NCBI GenBank assembly: GCA_018242505.1
Contig: JAFEBU010000053.1
Span: forward strand, 1 to 64,000
Direction of reading: 5' to 3'
Source: Pseudomonadota bacterium
Lineage (GTDB): Bacteria > Pseudomonadota > Alphaproteobacteria > Reyranellales > Reyranellaceae
Length of the DNA: 64,000 bases
Below the pieces are notes generated by a model. The model made no database searches and had not been told where the DNA came from. It was given only the letters and a program-made list of their open reading frames with translations. How positions within the stretch are numbered: position 1 is the stretch's first letter; each line of letters opens with the position of its first letter. Positions 16,800 to 24,584 of this stretch are shown here, in pieces. The position numbers and the translations under genes were made by a program.

Positions 16800-17744
16800 A
16801 TGGCCCTCGGTCTGCTGCCGAACTTCATCAATACGACTGCGCTTCGCTATTTCTATGAAGTGGCGCGGTATGGCTCGTTTCAGGTGGCCGAGGAAAAGAT
16901 ACACATTGCCGGCTCAGCCATTCGGCGCCAGATCCAACTGCTCGAGGAGGAACTCGGCGCAAAGCTGTTCATTCGGAGTCGCAATGGACTAAGGTTGAGT
17001 GCGGCAGGCGAAGCGCTGCTTTATCGCCTCAGGCGCGCAATGAAGGAATTGAGTAGCGCGCGCTTGGAGATCGACATCCTGCAGGGGATGCATACCGGCA
17101 ATGTTCGCGTCGGGTTGAACGAGACGGTCGCTCGCGAAATGCTGCCCGTGTTCATAAGCGAGTTCAGCAAGAAGTATCCGCGTATCACCTTCGAGATCAT
17201 CGTCGCGAACTCCAATGCTCTCGTGGAAATACTTCTCCGGAACGAAGCCGATATCATCGTGGGCTATGCCATCGAACCAAGGGGCGGTATGCAGAAGGTG
17301 CTGTCCTTCAAATTGAGAGTCTGCATCACCGTCCACAAAAGCCATCGATTGGCGAAGCAGGAATCGGTGCGCGTATCGGATCTGGTAGATGAAACCTTTA
17401 TCTTGCCGAGCGCGGATTCGCATACTCGAAGGGTATTCAACGAGCTGTTTGAACGAGTCGCGATCAAACCCGCCTATAATGTCTCGACTAATTCCTTCGA
17501 GCTGATTGGATTGCTCGTCGCGAAGGGGCTGGGCATCGGTTGCCAGGTATCGCTCGTGTGGGGACCGGATCCCGCGCGACCCGACCTGGTCTACATACCG
17601 GTCCGAGATGCCAAAGTCTCGTCAGCCGCCCTTGGCTGCTGCATCGGCGAGGAGGGTGTGCCCAATATGGCCACGTCTCTCTGCCTCAAGGAACTGACCT
17701 CTGCATTGGAGGAGTGGGCAATGCGTTCGACAAAAGGACGCTGA
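16800..17744 (+). CDS. LysR-type transcriptional regulator
   Basis: The 314-residue protein has an N-terminal winged helix-turn-helix (LRYFYEVARYGSFQVAEEKI, AIRRQIQLLEEELGAKLF, RLSAAGEALL) and a periplasmic-binding-like effector domain. It lies between the amidase and a DapA-like gene in the same direction. It probably controls the divergent catabolic operons in response to a pathway intermediate. Note the unusual 'HIAGSAIRRQI' in the recognition-helix region, where many LysR proteins have 'S.PAVSRQI'. An 85-bp gap upstream could hold its promoter. Confidence 0.9.
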   Translation: MALGLLPNFINTTALRYFYEVARYGSFQVAEEKIHIAGSAIRRQIQLLEEELGAKLFIRSRNGLRLSAAGEALLYRLRRAMKELSSARLEIDILQGMHTGNVRVGLNETVAREMLPVFISEFSKKYPRITFEIIVANSNALVEILLRNEADIIVGYAIEPRGGMQKVLSFKLRVCITVHKSHRLAKQESVRVSDLVDETFILPSADSHTRRVFNELFERVAIKPAYNVSTNSFELIGLLVAKGLGIGCQVSLVWGPDPARPDLVYIPVRDAKVSSAALGCCIGEEGVPNMATSLCLKELTSALEEWAMRSTKGR

Positions 17745-17820
17745 GATCTGGCTCCTAAAAGTTTGCCGAACCGAAAACTAATTTCTGATCTTTACGTCCC
17801 GGCCATGATCTCGCTACCTC

Positions 17821-17833
17821 ATGCGTAACGCAT
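17821..17833. promoter_or_regulatory. 13-bp perfect palindrome upstream of the DapA-like gene
   Basis: ATGCGT-A-ACGCAT is a perfect odd palindrome located 28 bp before the start of the dihydrodipicolinate-synthase-like gene and 77 bp after the LysR gene. Its shape (T-N11-A contained) is compatible with a LysR box and also with a GntR/FadR-type site. The most economical guess is that the neighbouring LysR protein binds it. Confidence 0.45.
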
Positions 17834-17860
17834 ACCGACGTTCAGGCCTGAGGAAGCGCA

Positions 17861-18811
17861 ATGAAACTCGACGAGTCGGCAAAAGGTGTATTTATCATCT
17901 CGGCCACTCCGTTCTCCGAAAACGGTGCGCTCGATTTGCAGAGTGTCGATACGCTGACCGATTTCTATCTTGGCTGCGGAGTCCATGGCTTCACGCTTCT
18001 TGGAATGATGGGCGAGGCTCACAAGCTGACGGCGGAGGAATCTCTGCAAGTCGTGAAGCGAGTGATAGGTCGGGCACAGGGCCGGCAGGTCATTGTGGGT
18101 GTAAGCCATGCAGGCATCGAGAATTTGCGGCGCCTTTCGCATGAGGCCATGAATGCAGGTGCGGCGGGCGTCATGGTGGCGCCGTCGCCCGGCCTCAGGG
18201 GGGACGCGGCCCTCTACAACTATTATACGCAGGTTTTCCAGGCCCTGGGACCGGACGTGCCGGTTGCCTATCAGGATTACCCGCAGACTACCGGTGTCTT
18301 CATGCCGGCCGTCGTGTTTGCGCGGCTAGTAGACGAGTTCAAGCAGCTGGTGATGCTGAAACACGAAGATTGCCCGGGCCTGGCGAAGCTCACGCATGTT
18401 CGGGAACTGGAGAAGAAGCCAGGCCGTCGGCGCGTTTCTATTTTGGTGGGCAATGGTGGTCTGTACCTACCCCAGGAGCTGCGTCGCGGCGCCGACGGTG
18501 CGATGACCGGATTTGCCTGGCCCGAGATGCTGGTGCAGGTCTACGAGCTATTTGCGAAGGGGCACGCAGATGAAGCCGAAGATCTGTTCGACATTTACCT
18601 CCCTCTGGTGCGGCACGAACAGCAACCCGGCATGGGGCTCGCGTTGCGCAAGGAAGTGCTCTTCCGTCGGGGCGCCATCAAGTGTCCGATGCAGCGTGCT
18701 CCGGGGTCGAGCCTCACTGCAACCGATCGTGCCGAGCTTGACAGCCTTGTCGAGAGGCTCGAGCGGCGCCGTTCGAACGCGAACAGGGTGCACAAGGTGG
18801 CTGTGGCGTAG
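17861..18811 (+). CDS. DapA/N-acetylneuraminate-lyase-family aldolase
   Basis: The TIM-barrel lyase of 316 residues has the Schiff-base Lys167 in LVMLKHED, the tyrosine region VAYQDYP (Tyr137/Tyr140) and HGFTLLGMMGEAHKLTAEE near residue 42-60. The last strands deviate from lysine-biosynthetic DapA, and the tail (KCPMQRAPGSSLTATDRAELD) is typical of catabolic relatives that cleave or form 2-oxo acids. In this island it probably releases pyruvate from a ring-cleavage product. A palindrome sits just upstream, so it may form its own transcription unit under the LysR protein. Confidence 0.85.
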   Translation: MKLDESAKGVFIISATPFSENGALDLQSVDTLTDFYLGCGVHGFTLLGMMGEAHKLTAEESLQVVKRVIGRAQGRQVIVGVSHAGIENLRRLSHEAMNAGAAGVMVAPSPGLRGDAALYNYYTQVFQALGPDVPVAYQDYPQTTGVFMPAVVFARLVDEFKQLVMLKHEDCPGLAKLTHVRELEKKPGRRRVSILVGNGGLYLPQELRRGADGAMTGFAWPEMLVQVYELFAKGHADEAEDLFDIYLPLVRHEQQPGMGLALRKEVLFRRGAIKCPMQRAPGSSLTATDRAELDSLVERLERRRSNANRVHKVAVA

Positions 18812-18829
18812 GAAGAGGTACCGGTGGAA

Positions 18830-19050
18830 CTCCAGAAGAATGATGCGAAGCCGATCTGGAAAGCCCAATTGCCCATCTTGTGCACCGGCTCGACCGTGCG
18901 CCGTGGCGTGAAGCCATCGTCGTAGGAGATGAACTCGATCTTGTGGTCTTTGATCCCGCCGCCCTCGGCATTGACCACGTCGAAGAAGAATTTGTGCGTC
19001 TTGCCGATCTCATGCTGAAGACCGACGCCGGACCACTTTAGGGCATGGTG
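18830..19050 (-). pseudogene. Leu/Ile/Val-type ABC substrate-binding protein remnant
   Basis: Leftward from about 19010 the frame reads EIGKTHKFFFDVVNAEGG and IKDHKIEFISYDDGFTP, then RRTVEPVHKM. This is the conserved early segment of periplasmic LivK-like proteins ('...A...INA.GGI.GRKIE.I..DDGYSPPKTVEQ.RKL'). Nothing recognisable precedes or follows, and the frame soon runs into the 3' end of the DapA-like gene. It is a ~60-codon relic of a branched-chain-amino-acid-type importer. Confidence 0.6.
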
Positions 19051-19213
19051 CTGCCAATTTAATCATCCTATCGGCGCCAGGATCATACTTCTGCATGTAG
19101 CCAAGCATAGCGGGGAGCCCAGTCGCCGCGAGCGGCGCACCGGAGATAAGCGATCGCTCCATCAAAGAAGAACCCATGAGAGGATGTTCCGCGAAGGGGC
19201 AGTCGCATCAAAA

Positions 19214-19400
19214 CCCTATGAGGTTGGCTACAAGCGTCCGCCCACAAGGACACGCTGTGAAAAGGGGCCAAAGCGGCAATCCCGCTCGCCAGCAGCCCAT
19301 CCGGAAGGAAAGCGCGCTGGAAACGATCGATCGGCTTCCACTGCCGCCCATCGAGATTGTTGAAAGAGGTCAAGCGGGGAAGGTGACAGCGCGAAGGCCT
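19214..19400 (+). pseudogene. DUF5681 (small-terminase-like) remnant, frameshifted
   Basis: The forward frame gives YEVGYKRPPTRTRCEKG, then after a one-base shift near 19260 it continues GQSGNPARQQPIRKES. Together they match the 'YEVGYGKPP..TRF.KGQSGNP.GRP.G' opening of DUF5681 proteins, which usually sit just upstream of phage terminase large-subunit genes. Here it directly precedes such a remnant, so it is likely what is left of a small-terminase-like gene. It is no longer translatable as one protein. Confidence 0.55.
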
Positions 19401-19404
19401 GCCG

Positions 19405-19760
19405 CGCCCGCCGAGGGTATACCGGCGCCTGGATTGAAGACAAGAACTCCGGGACGATCCTGTTGCAGCAGGCCCTGAGGCGAGGCTTTCCTGCAAGCCT
19501 GATCGCGTCGAAGCTGACCGCTCTGGGCAAGGACGAACGGGCTATCAACGTTTTCGGTTATGCCCACCACGAGCGCGTCAAATACTCGGACCATGCTTTC
19601 AACAAGACGTCGCGATACAAAGAGAAGTCGAAAAAGCCACCTTGTCGATCAGGTGGAGAGCTTCCGGATCAGCGACAGGAAAAGCGATCGGGATGGCGAT
19701 CTTTTGGACACTTTCTGTCAAGGGATCGCGCTGGCGCTCGGCAATAGCGAAGGGTTTTGA
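19405..19760 (+). pseudogene. Phage terminase large subunit, C-terminal remnant
   Basis: From about 19409 the forward frame reads RGYTGAWIEDKNSGTILLQQ, ALRRGFPASLIASKLTALGK, DERAINVFGYAHHERVKYS. After a shift near 19640 it continues HLVDQVESFRISDR, DLLDTFCQGIALALGNSEGF, ending at 19760. The 'WIEDKNSGT..LQQ...G', 'LTA.GKDERAI' and 'DDLLDTFCYGI.IALG' blocks are those of the nuclease end of TerL-like proteins. The ATPase half is gone. With the DUF5681 fragment just upstream, this marks an old prophage or transfer-agent packaging module. Confidence 0.65.
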
Positions 19761-19921
19761 TCGGCCAAGTCAGTGCGACTCATGCGAGCTGCAATCGCTA
19801 GAGCTTGATTTGACCTATGTTTCCGCAGCCTCAATGGTATTTCACCTGCTTGCACCTCACAATTAGTAAAGCTAGACCAATTCGCGAGAGCGGGGGCATT
19901 GCGTTTAGATGATGGTGCGAG

Positions 19922-20272
19922 ATGAAGCAGGCTACAGCGATTAAGCGGATCGACTCGATGAACTTCGACGAGCTTTTGGCAATCAAGGCCAAGGTCGAAG
20001 CGGCGATCGATGCTCGAATTGGCGAGGAGCGCCGCCGGCTGGAGGCATCCCTCAAGCGGCTCGATAAGATCTCTGCGTCGGTAAAGGCAGATGGCCGAAC
20101 GCCGAAACCCCGGAATGGCGTTACGAAGCGCACCTTGGCCCCAAAATACCGCAACCCGGCCAACCCAAAAGAAACCTGGGCAGGTCGTGGCAATCGCCCG
20201 CGCTGGCTTGTCGCCGCTCTGAAAGGCGGCAAGAAGAAGCTGGCTGACTTTACGGTCGCCCGGCATCAGTAG
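19922..20272 (+). CDS. H-NS-family nucleoid protein
   Basis: The 116-residue protein has an N-terminal coiled coil for dimerisation (MNFDELLAIKAKVEAAIDA). The C-terminal H-NS DNA-binding core is KYRNPANPKETWAGRGNRPRW. The AT-hook-like loop, usually written TWSGRGR-PRW, is intact. Such proteins silence AT-rich foreign DNA; one lying among phage remnants may have arrived with, or control, acquired DNA. The start is ATG 19922, with an alternative at 19958 (MNFDEL). It appears to be a single-gene unit. Confidence 0.85.
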   Translation: MKQATAIKRIDSMNFDELLAIKAKVEAAIDARIGEERRRLEASLKRLDKISASVKADGRTPKPRNGVTKRTLAPKYRNPANPKETWAGRGNRPRWLVAALKGGKKKLADFTVARHQ

Positions 20273-20322
20273 CCGTCATCGAGTTTAGTCATGCATAAGG
20301 CGGCATAAGGATCCAATGTGCC

Positions 20323-20640
20323 ATGTCGTCGATAGGAAGAGGGAAGAACAAGACGCCTGGCACCCCCGGGCGGCGTTCACGTTGGCATGCGCATTCGCCA
20401 ACGGCGGTCGCTCTCGGGCATGAGTCGGAGGACACTCGCCAACGCCGTCGGGCTTACCTTTCAACAGGTCCAGAAATACGAGCGTGGTTCTAATCGGGCC
20501 GGTTCGAGCCGGCTGTTCGACTTCGCCAAGGTGCTGGGTGTACCCGCGTCGTATTTCTTCGATGGGAATGCCGTCAAACGCGCTTGCCGCCCGGCCGATG
20601 TCGAGGCGCGGCCGCAAGGGCGGTCCAGGTCCAGGCGAAG
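20323..20640 (+). pseudogene. XRE-family helix-turn-helix regulator, frameshifted
   Basis: The conserved core is clear: VHVGMRIRQRRSLSGMS, RTLANAVGLTFQQVQKYERG, SRLFDFAKVLGVPASYFFDG, the usual alphaproteobacterial XRE/Cro-like repressor. The likely start, ATG 20323 (SSIGRGKNKTPGTPG), is in a different frame from the HTH, implying a frameshift near 20370. A second shift near 20570 separates FFDG from its expected tail (MPSNALAARP in the next frame). The first in-frame ATG in the HTH frame is 20387, which could still give a short DNA-binding product. I therefore treat it as a probable pseudogene. Confidence 0.6.
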
Positions 20641-20761
20641 CTGCAACACAACCGATGGCCGCTACGGCGACATGGAGATGGTTCCTCACCGCGCGCCGAT
20701 CGCGTTCTCAAGGATCAACCAGACAAAGAGCCAGCAGCGCGAGAGCACAAACCACGCCAAT

Positions 20762-20789
20762 ACAGGCCTGCCACGCGAAGCAGGCCTGT
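20762..20789. terminator. Perfect 10-bp stem-loop downstream of the YidB-like genes
   Basis: ACAGGCCTGC at 20762-20771 pairs perfectly with GCAGGCCTGT at 20780-20789 around an 8-base loop. It lies about 125 bp beyond the stop of the leftward yidB-like gene and in the gene-free stretch after the broken XRE gene (20640-20915). There is no clear T-run on either strand, so an intrinsic terminator is plausible but not certain. The rest of this 275-bp stretch shows nothing recognisable. Confidence 0.45.
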
Positions 20790-20915
20790 CACTCGAGGTT
20801 GAGACACCTTGCCAGTCGCGGGGTCAAAGGCGTCTCTGGGTCTTGTCCAGTCGGTATCGATGCGATCGATGCCTCTCCGAAGGACAGACGGGGTGGTCCC
20901 GAGCCGTCGCAGGCT

Positions 20916-21458
20916 CTATCCGTTGCCGGGCAACTGTCCGCTTGGGGTGAGCTTGTTAATGAACTCCGGCAGATGCTGGCTAAGGCTTGCAAGCAACTCC
21001 TGGCCCGACAGTCCAGATTGGGCGGCCAGCGCATCGATCTTGTCGGAACCGATGACCTTTGCCAGGTCGGTCGGCGCAATCGACTGATTGGTGCCGGTGC
21101 CGATCCACGAATTGACCGTCTCGCCGTGCCCGGCTTGCTCGAACTGCCGAATAAGATCGCTTAAGCCTGTGCCCAGCGCGCTTGCGCCACTCTCGCCGGA
21201 CAGCAATCCGCCGAGTCCTCCTTTCATCAAGCCCTCGAGGCCGCCGCCCATGCCGAGCAATCCGCCCAGCAGGCCTCCGGTTGGAGCCTCGCCGCCGGTC
21301 GCTGCCTGCGGCTGACCGGCACCGACCGCCTTGCCGGCGACCAGCCCCAGAAGTGCCAACATGACTGGAGAAAGTCCGGAGCCGCTCGCTTCGCCAGCCG
21401 CTGCCGGTTGGCCGCTCGACCCAGCCTGCAACTCGTTCAGAATATCCATCAACGCCAT
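20916..21458 (-). CDS. YidB-family (DUF937) protein
   Basis: The 180-residue protein starts MALMDILNELQAG behind a perfect GGAGGACAAT ribosome-binding site (ATG at 21458). A glycine/alanine-rich low-complexity middle (GGLLGGLLGMGGGLEGLMKG) is followed by the YidB-type helical domain: LIRQFEQAGHGETVNSWIG, DLAKVIGSDKIDALAAQ, SGLSGQELLASLSQHLPEFI. The family is widespread and uncharacterised. Its last ~90 residues are nearly repeated by the adjacent gene at 21536, indicating tandem duplication followed by loss or gain of the glycine-rich part. Confidence 0.85.
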   Translation of the reverse strand: MALMDILNELQAGSSGQPAAAGEASGSGLSPVMLALLGLVAGKAVGAGQPQAATGGEAPTGGLLGGLLGMGGGLEGLMKGGLGGLLSGESGASALGTGLSDLIRQFEQAGHGETVNSWIGTGTNQSIAPTDLAKVIGSDKIDALAAQSGLSGQELLASLSQHLPEFINKLTPSGQLPGNG

Positions 21459-21535
21459 ATTGTCCTCCTGCCTTGCTTCGGCACTGCTTGATGTCCCCAC
21501 ATCCGCCCGTATGAGGCATTCCGGCGGTGTGGACG

Positions 21536-21817
21536 CTATTTGTTGCCGGGCAGCTGCCCGTTCGGAGTGATCTTGCTTATGAATTCCGGCAAATGCCGGC
21601 TGAGGCCTGCAAGCAGGTCCTCACGTGACAGTCCGGCGTATTCGGCCAGTGCATCGATCTTCTCGGAACCGACGACCTTTGCCAGGTCGGCCGGCGCAAT
21701 CTCCTGCCAGGCGTCGCTGCCGATCCACGAATTGATCGCATCGCCATGTCCGGCCTGTTCGAACCGTCGAACGAAGTCACTCAAACCTTTGTCCAACAGG
21801 ATGTCCAGGAAGCCCAT
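21536..21817 (-). CDS. Short YidB-like (DUF937) protein
   Basis: The 93-residue product from ATG 21817 (GGGAGGGCGCT before it) reads MGFLDILLDKGLSDFVRRFE, QAGHGDAINSWIGSD, APADLAKVVGSEKIDALAEY, ending PNGQLPGNK. It is a compact version of the gene at 20916, sharing the C-terminal domain down to the 'GQLPGN' end. It sits 77 bp upstream in the same direction. Its function is unknown. The absence of the glycine-rich spacer suggests that the conserved domain is the functional unit. Confidence 0.8.
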   Translation of the reverse strand: MGFLDILLDKGLSDFVRRFEQAGHGDAINSWIGSDAWQEIAPADLAKVVGSEKIDALAEYAGLSREDLLAGLSRHLPEFISKITPNGQLPGNK

Positions 21818-21874
21818 AGCGCCCTCCCTGCCGTGGCTCGGCAAGACCATCACTCGATATGGCGTTCTCGCGGA

Positions 21875-22513
21875 TCAGTTCTTCGCCGGCGCCTTCTCGT
21901 TGCGAGCTGCCCGGAAACCGGCAGCGTCGCTCTCTTTCTGGCACATGTACGCGCCTTGCTTCGTCTTTCCGTAATCGCTTGCACCGTTGTAGTGATAGAT
22001 CTTCGAGTCGGTATTGACCCAGACCACCGTATCGCTTGGGCAATGCTTCCGGGCCTCGGTTTCGGCCTTGAACTCGTCTGCCGGAGCGGCCTTCGCGGCC
22101 TTCGCCGCAGTCGGCCGGTCCTCGCCCGTCGCTCTCGTGCGCAATGGCGTTGGCGAAGCGGGCTTCGCATCCGCTTCCTTGGCCGATGTTGCCGCCGCCT
22201 TGGCAACGACCTTTGTCTTGATGCCGTCATAGACATTCTGCGGCAGGATCTTCCTGTGCACCAACTCGTCGGCGCTCTTGTAGGGCCTGCCCTTGATAAT
22301 CGCATTGGCGCGCGTGGCGCCGACACCCTTCAGCTCCTGTAGTTCGTCTTTGGAAGCTGAATTGATGTCTACCATTTCGCCAGATTTTCCGACTGGCTCC
22401 GTCGAAACCGATTTGGTCGTCCTGCTCGTATCGGTTCCCGTTTTCTGCGCCATCGCAGGGGATGCTGTGGCCAAACTGATTGCCGCCATCGCCAAGATCC
22501 AGAGCTTGGACAT
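21875..22513 (-). CDS. Secreted helix-hairpin-helix protein
   Basis: The 212-residue precursor from ATG 22513 (GGAGGA seven bases upstream) has a signal peptide (LWILAMAAISLATASPAMAQ). A ComEA-like helix-hairpin-helix unit follows (MVDINSASKDELQELKGVGA, RANAIIKGRPYKSADELV). After an Ala/Lys-rich linker comes a small conserved C-terminal segment (CPSDTVVWVNTDSKIYHY, GAYMCQKESDAAGF). HhH domains bind DNA non-specifically, so a periplasmic DNA-binding role is possible; the C-terminal Cys pair may form a disulfide. The natural role is unproven. Confidence 0.8.
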   Translation of the reverse strand: MSKLWILAMAAISLATASPAMAQKTGTDTSRTTKSVSTEPVGKSGEMVDINSASKDELQELKGVGATRANAIIKGRPYKSADELVHRKILPQNVYDGIKTKVVAKAAATSAKEADAKPASPTPLRTRATGEDRPTAAKAAKAAPADEFKAETEARKHCPSDTVVWVNTDSKIYHYNGASDYGKTKQGAYMCQKESDAAGFRAARNEKAPAKN

Positions 22514-22549
22514 TCCATGTCCTCCCAGCACGAGTGGAGATAACCGCGC

Positions 22550-22825
22550 TCAGCGACCGATGGAGTCGGAGAGGCACTTCTTGGTGAAGCTTGCCTTGGC
22601 CGCGCCGCCCAGCTTCTTGTCGGCGGCGGCCGTATCGCAGGCCTTGGCCGCATCGCCTTCGCACTTCTTCATGAAGCTCGTGAGGGCGGCGCCGGCGAGT
22701 TTCTTGTCAGTCGCCTGAGCTTTGCACGTTGCCGACGGAGCGGTGGTGGACGCGGACTGCGCGTAGGTGGCCGTGGCGAAAATGCAGGTGAAGATGGAAG
22801 CAACGGCAAGCATCGATTTAGACAT
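22550..22825 (-). CDS. psiF: PsiF-repeat periplasmic protein
   Basis: The 91-residue precursor has a signal peptide (MLAVASIFTCIFATATYAQS) followed by two PsiF repeats: CKAQATDKKLAGAALTSFMK with KC, and CDTAAADKKLGGAAKASFTK with KC. Each repeat has the C...A.DKKL.GAA..SF.KKC layout, giving four cysteines. The E. coli namesake is phosphate-starvation inducible, but its function is not known. It starts at ATG 22825 behind GAGGAGACGACAG and lies between mscL and the helix-hairpin-helix gene in a run of envelope-related genes. Confidence 0.85.
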   Translation of the reverse strand: MSKSMLAVASIFTCIFATATYAQSASTTAPSATCKAQATDKKLAGAALTSFMKKCEGDAAKACDTAAADKKLGGAAKASFTKKCLSDSIGR

Positions 22826-22867
22826 CTGTCGTCTCCTCTCGGGGTGCGGGTCTCCCTGACCCAGGCA

Positions 22868-23290
22868 TCAGTTTCTTGCCTTCAGAAGATCGCGGATCTC
22901 TGTCAGGAGCATCTGCTCCTTCGACGGGGGAGGAGGTGGAGGCGGAGCCTCCTCTGCCTTCCGCGAGAGGCGATTGAGGCCGCGCACCACGAGGAAGAGC
23001 ACCCAGGCGATGAGGAGGAAATTCACCGTGACGGTGATGAAGGTCCCGTAGCCCAGCGTGGCCCCTGCCTTTTTGGCAGCTTCATAGGTGGCCGCCTGGC
23101 TGGAGGCCGATGTGAGACCGATGAAGTAGTTGGAGAAGTCGAGCCCGCCGAAGATCCAGCCGATTAGCGGCATGATTATGTCGTCGACGAGCGAAGACAC
23201 GATCTTACCGAAGGCCGCACCGATGATCACGCCGATGGCAAGATCGACAACGTTGCCACGCATCGCGAATTTTTTGAACTCTTCCAGCAC
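22868..23290 (-). CDS. mscL: Large-conductance mechanosensitive channel
   Basis: The 140-residue protein is a full-length MscL. It has the N-terminal amphipathic helix [22 protein letters not shown]1 [20 protein letters not shown], a periplasmic loop, and TM2 [21 protein letters not shown] proline-rich stretch (PPPPPPP) and the C-terminal helix [13 protein letters not shown] follow. It forms a homopentamer that opens under membrane tension to release solutes during osmotic downshock. It is probably the first gene of the leftward envelope cluster. The proline run before the C-terminal helix is longer than usual but lies in a variable linker. Confidence 0.95.
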   Translation of the reverse strand: MLEEFKKFAMRGNVVDLAIGVIIGAAFGKIVSSLVDDIIMPLIGWIFGGLDFSNYFIGLTSASSQAATYEAAKKAGATLGYGTFITVTVNFLLIAWVLFLVVRGLNRLSRKAEEAPPPPPPPSKEQMLLTEIRDLLKARN

Positions 23291-23492
23291 TGGCCTAGGT
23301 CCTCCTGGTGGCCTGCTTCATAGGCACAACCGGCTCGAGCGTACTGAGTGTTCCTCTTTGGCGTGAAAGTAGCGGGTCTCGCCGAGCGGGCACATATGGC
23401 GAACGTCAGAATCGCGAGTGACGAAAGTCATATTCTTTTGCAGTTGCTGAAGGCTTACGACATAGTCTGGGTAGTCGCTGGGAGCTGGGTAT

Positions 23493-24584
23493 TTGGAGCG
23501 ATTGATCGACCTTGGCGCTGAGCTGCTGTCGACCGTAGAAGCCGACGTCTTGGGGCTGGCCGTTGTCGGAGCGGACAGAACCATTCAGTGCAAGGTTGGA
23601 CGCCTGGTCGATTGGCTCCCGCCGATCGGCGGGGACTGTTGCCAGTGTATACTTCTGGTCGGGATGGAGGCGGAGCTGGCCGCCCTGGCTGAAGGTAAGC
23701 GGAGCATAATCGCTCTGTCGGGCATACGCGGCGCGTCGTCCGGGCTGGATCACCCTGTGACGGCTGCCGTGCTCTGGAATATGGAGCGGTCGCATTACAC
23801 CATAGTCGTGGTTCCCGATTTCGCAGCCCGCCAAGTCGAGATTCTCCTCGGAACCGAGCGCCGTGCCCGGCGCGTGATGGAGCAGCAACTTGAAGCGGCG
23901 AATTCGGAGGTACGGTTCGCCTCGCTTGCGCGAACGCGCCTTCGCTTGGCGCGCGATCTTCATGACACGCTTGCGCATTCGATTGTCGCGCTCCTGATCC
24001 AGATCCGGATGATCCGGCACTTCCTGTCGACCGACCGGGAGCGCGTCTCCGAGGGCTTGGCGGCGGCGGAGGAAGCGGCTGTCAGCGGATTGGCGCGTGT
24101 ACGCGATGCCATTGCTCGTCTCAGAATGCCCGACGAGCTCGATGTCGCCCCAGATGTCGAGGGAATGCTGTCCGACTTTTCGGAGCGGACCGGCATCGAG
24201 GTCTCGGTACATATCGGCGAGGGAGCCTCGGACGGGCTGCGCACCCATGGTGTGACGGTTCAGCGCATTCTCGGCGAGACATTGCGCAACGTCGAGGCGC
24301 ACGCGAAGGCGCGACATGTCCGGTTTCATGCGGCCGAGAGTGACAAGAGGCTGATTGTCGAGATCGGCGACGATGGACGCGGTTTCGACCCGACTGTCGC
24401 CAAGCCCGGCCATTTCGGTCTGATCGGCATGGCTGAGCTCGCCGAGCTCGTCGGCGGAGAGTGCTCTGTTGAGAGCTCGCCCCAGGAGGGCACGCTGGTC
24501 CGTGTGTCATTGCCGGTTACCTTGCCTCAGGCGGTGCCATCCTCGAACACTCTCTCAGATGCCGGTGCGGGGGCGGGGGGATGA
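23493..24584 (+). CDS. Sensor histidine kinase, NarL/LiaS type (soluble)
   Basis: The HisKA_3 dimerisation box RDLHDTLAHSI has the phospho-acceptor His157. It is followed by a GHKL ATPase domain (GETLRNVEAHAKARHV, GDDGRGFD, GHFGLIGMAELAELVGG). The N-terminal ~120 residues look like a PAS/GAF-type sensor with no transmembrane segment and a cysteine cluster (GDCCQC, residues 47-52, plus Cys33) that could bind metal or sense redox. The start is a TTG at 23493, after GGGAG; an upstream in-frame stop rules out a longer protein. It overlaps the response-regulator gene by four bases. Confidence 0.9.
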   Translation: MERLIDLGAELLSTVEADVLGLAVVGADRTIQCKVGRLVDWLPPIGGDCCQCILLVGMEAELAALAEGKRSIIALSGIRGASSGLDHPVTAAVLWNMERSHYTIVVVPDFAARQVEILLGTERRARRVMEQQLEAANSEVRFASLARTRLRLARDLHDTLAHSIVALLIQIRMIRHFLSTDRERVSEGLAAAEEAAVSGLARVRDAIARLRMPDELDVAPDVEGMLSDFSERTGIEVSVHIGEGASDGLRTHGVTVQRILGETLRNVEAHAKARHVRFHAAESDKRLIVEIGDDGRGFDPTVAKPGHFGLIGMAELAELVGGECSVESSPQEGTLVRVSLPVTLPQAVPSSNTLSDAGAGAGG

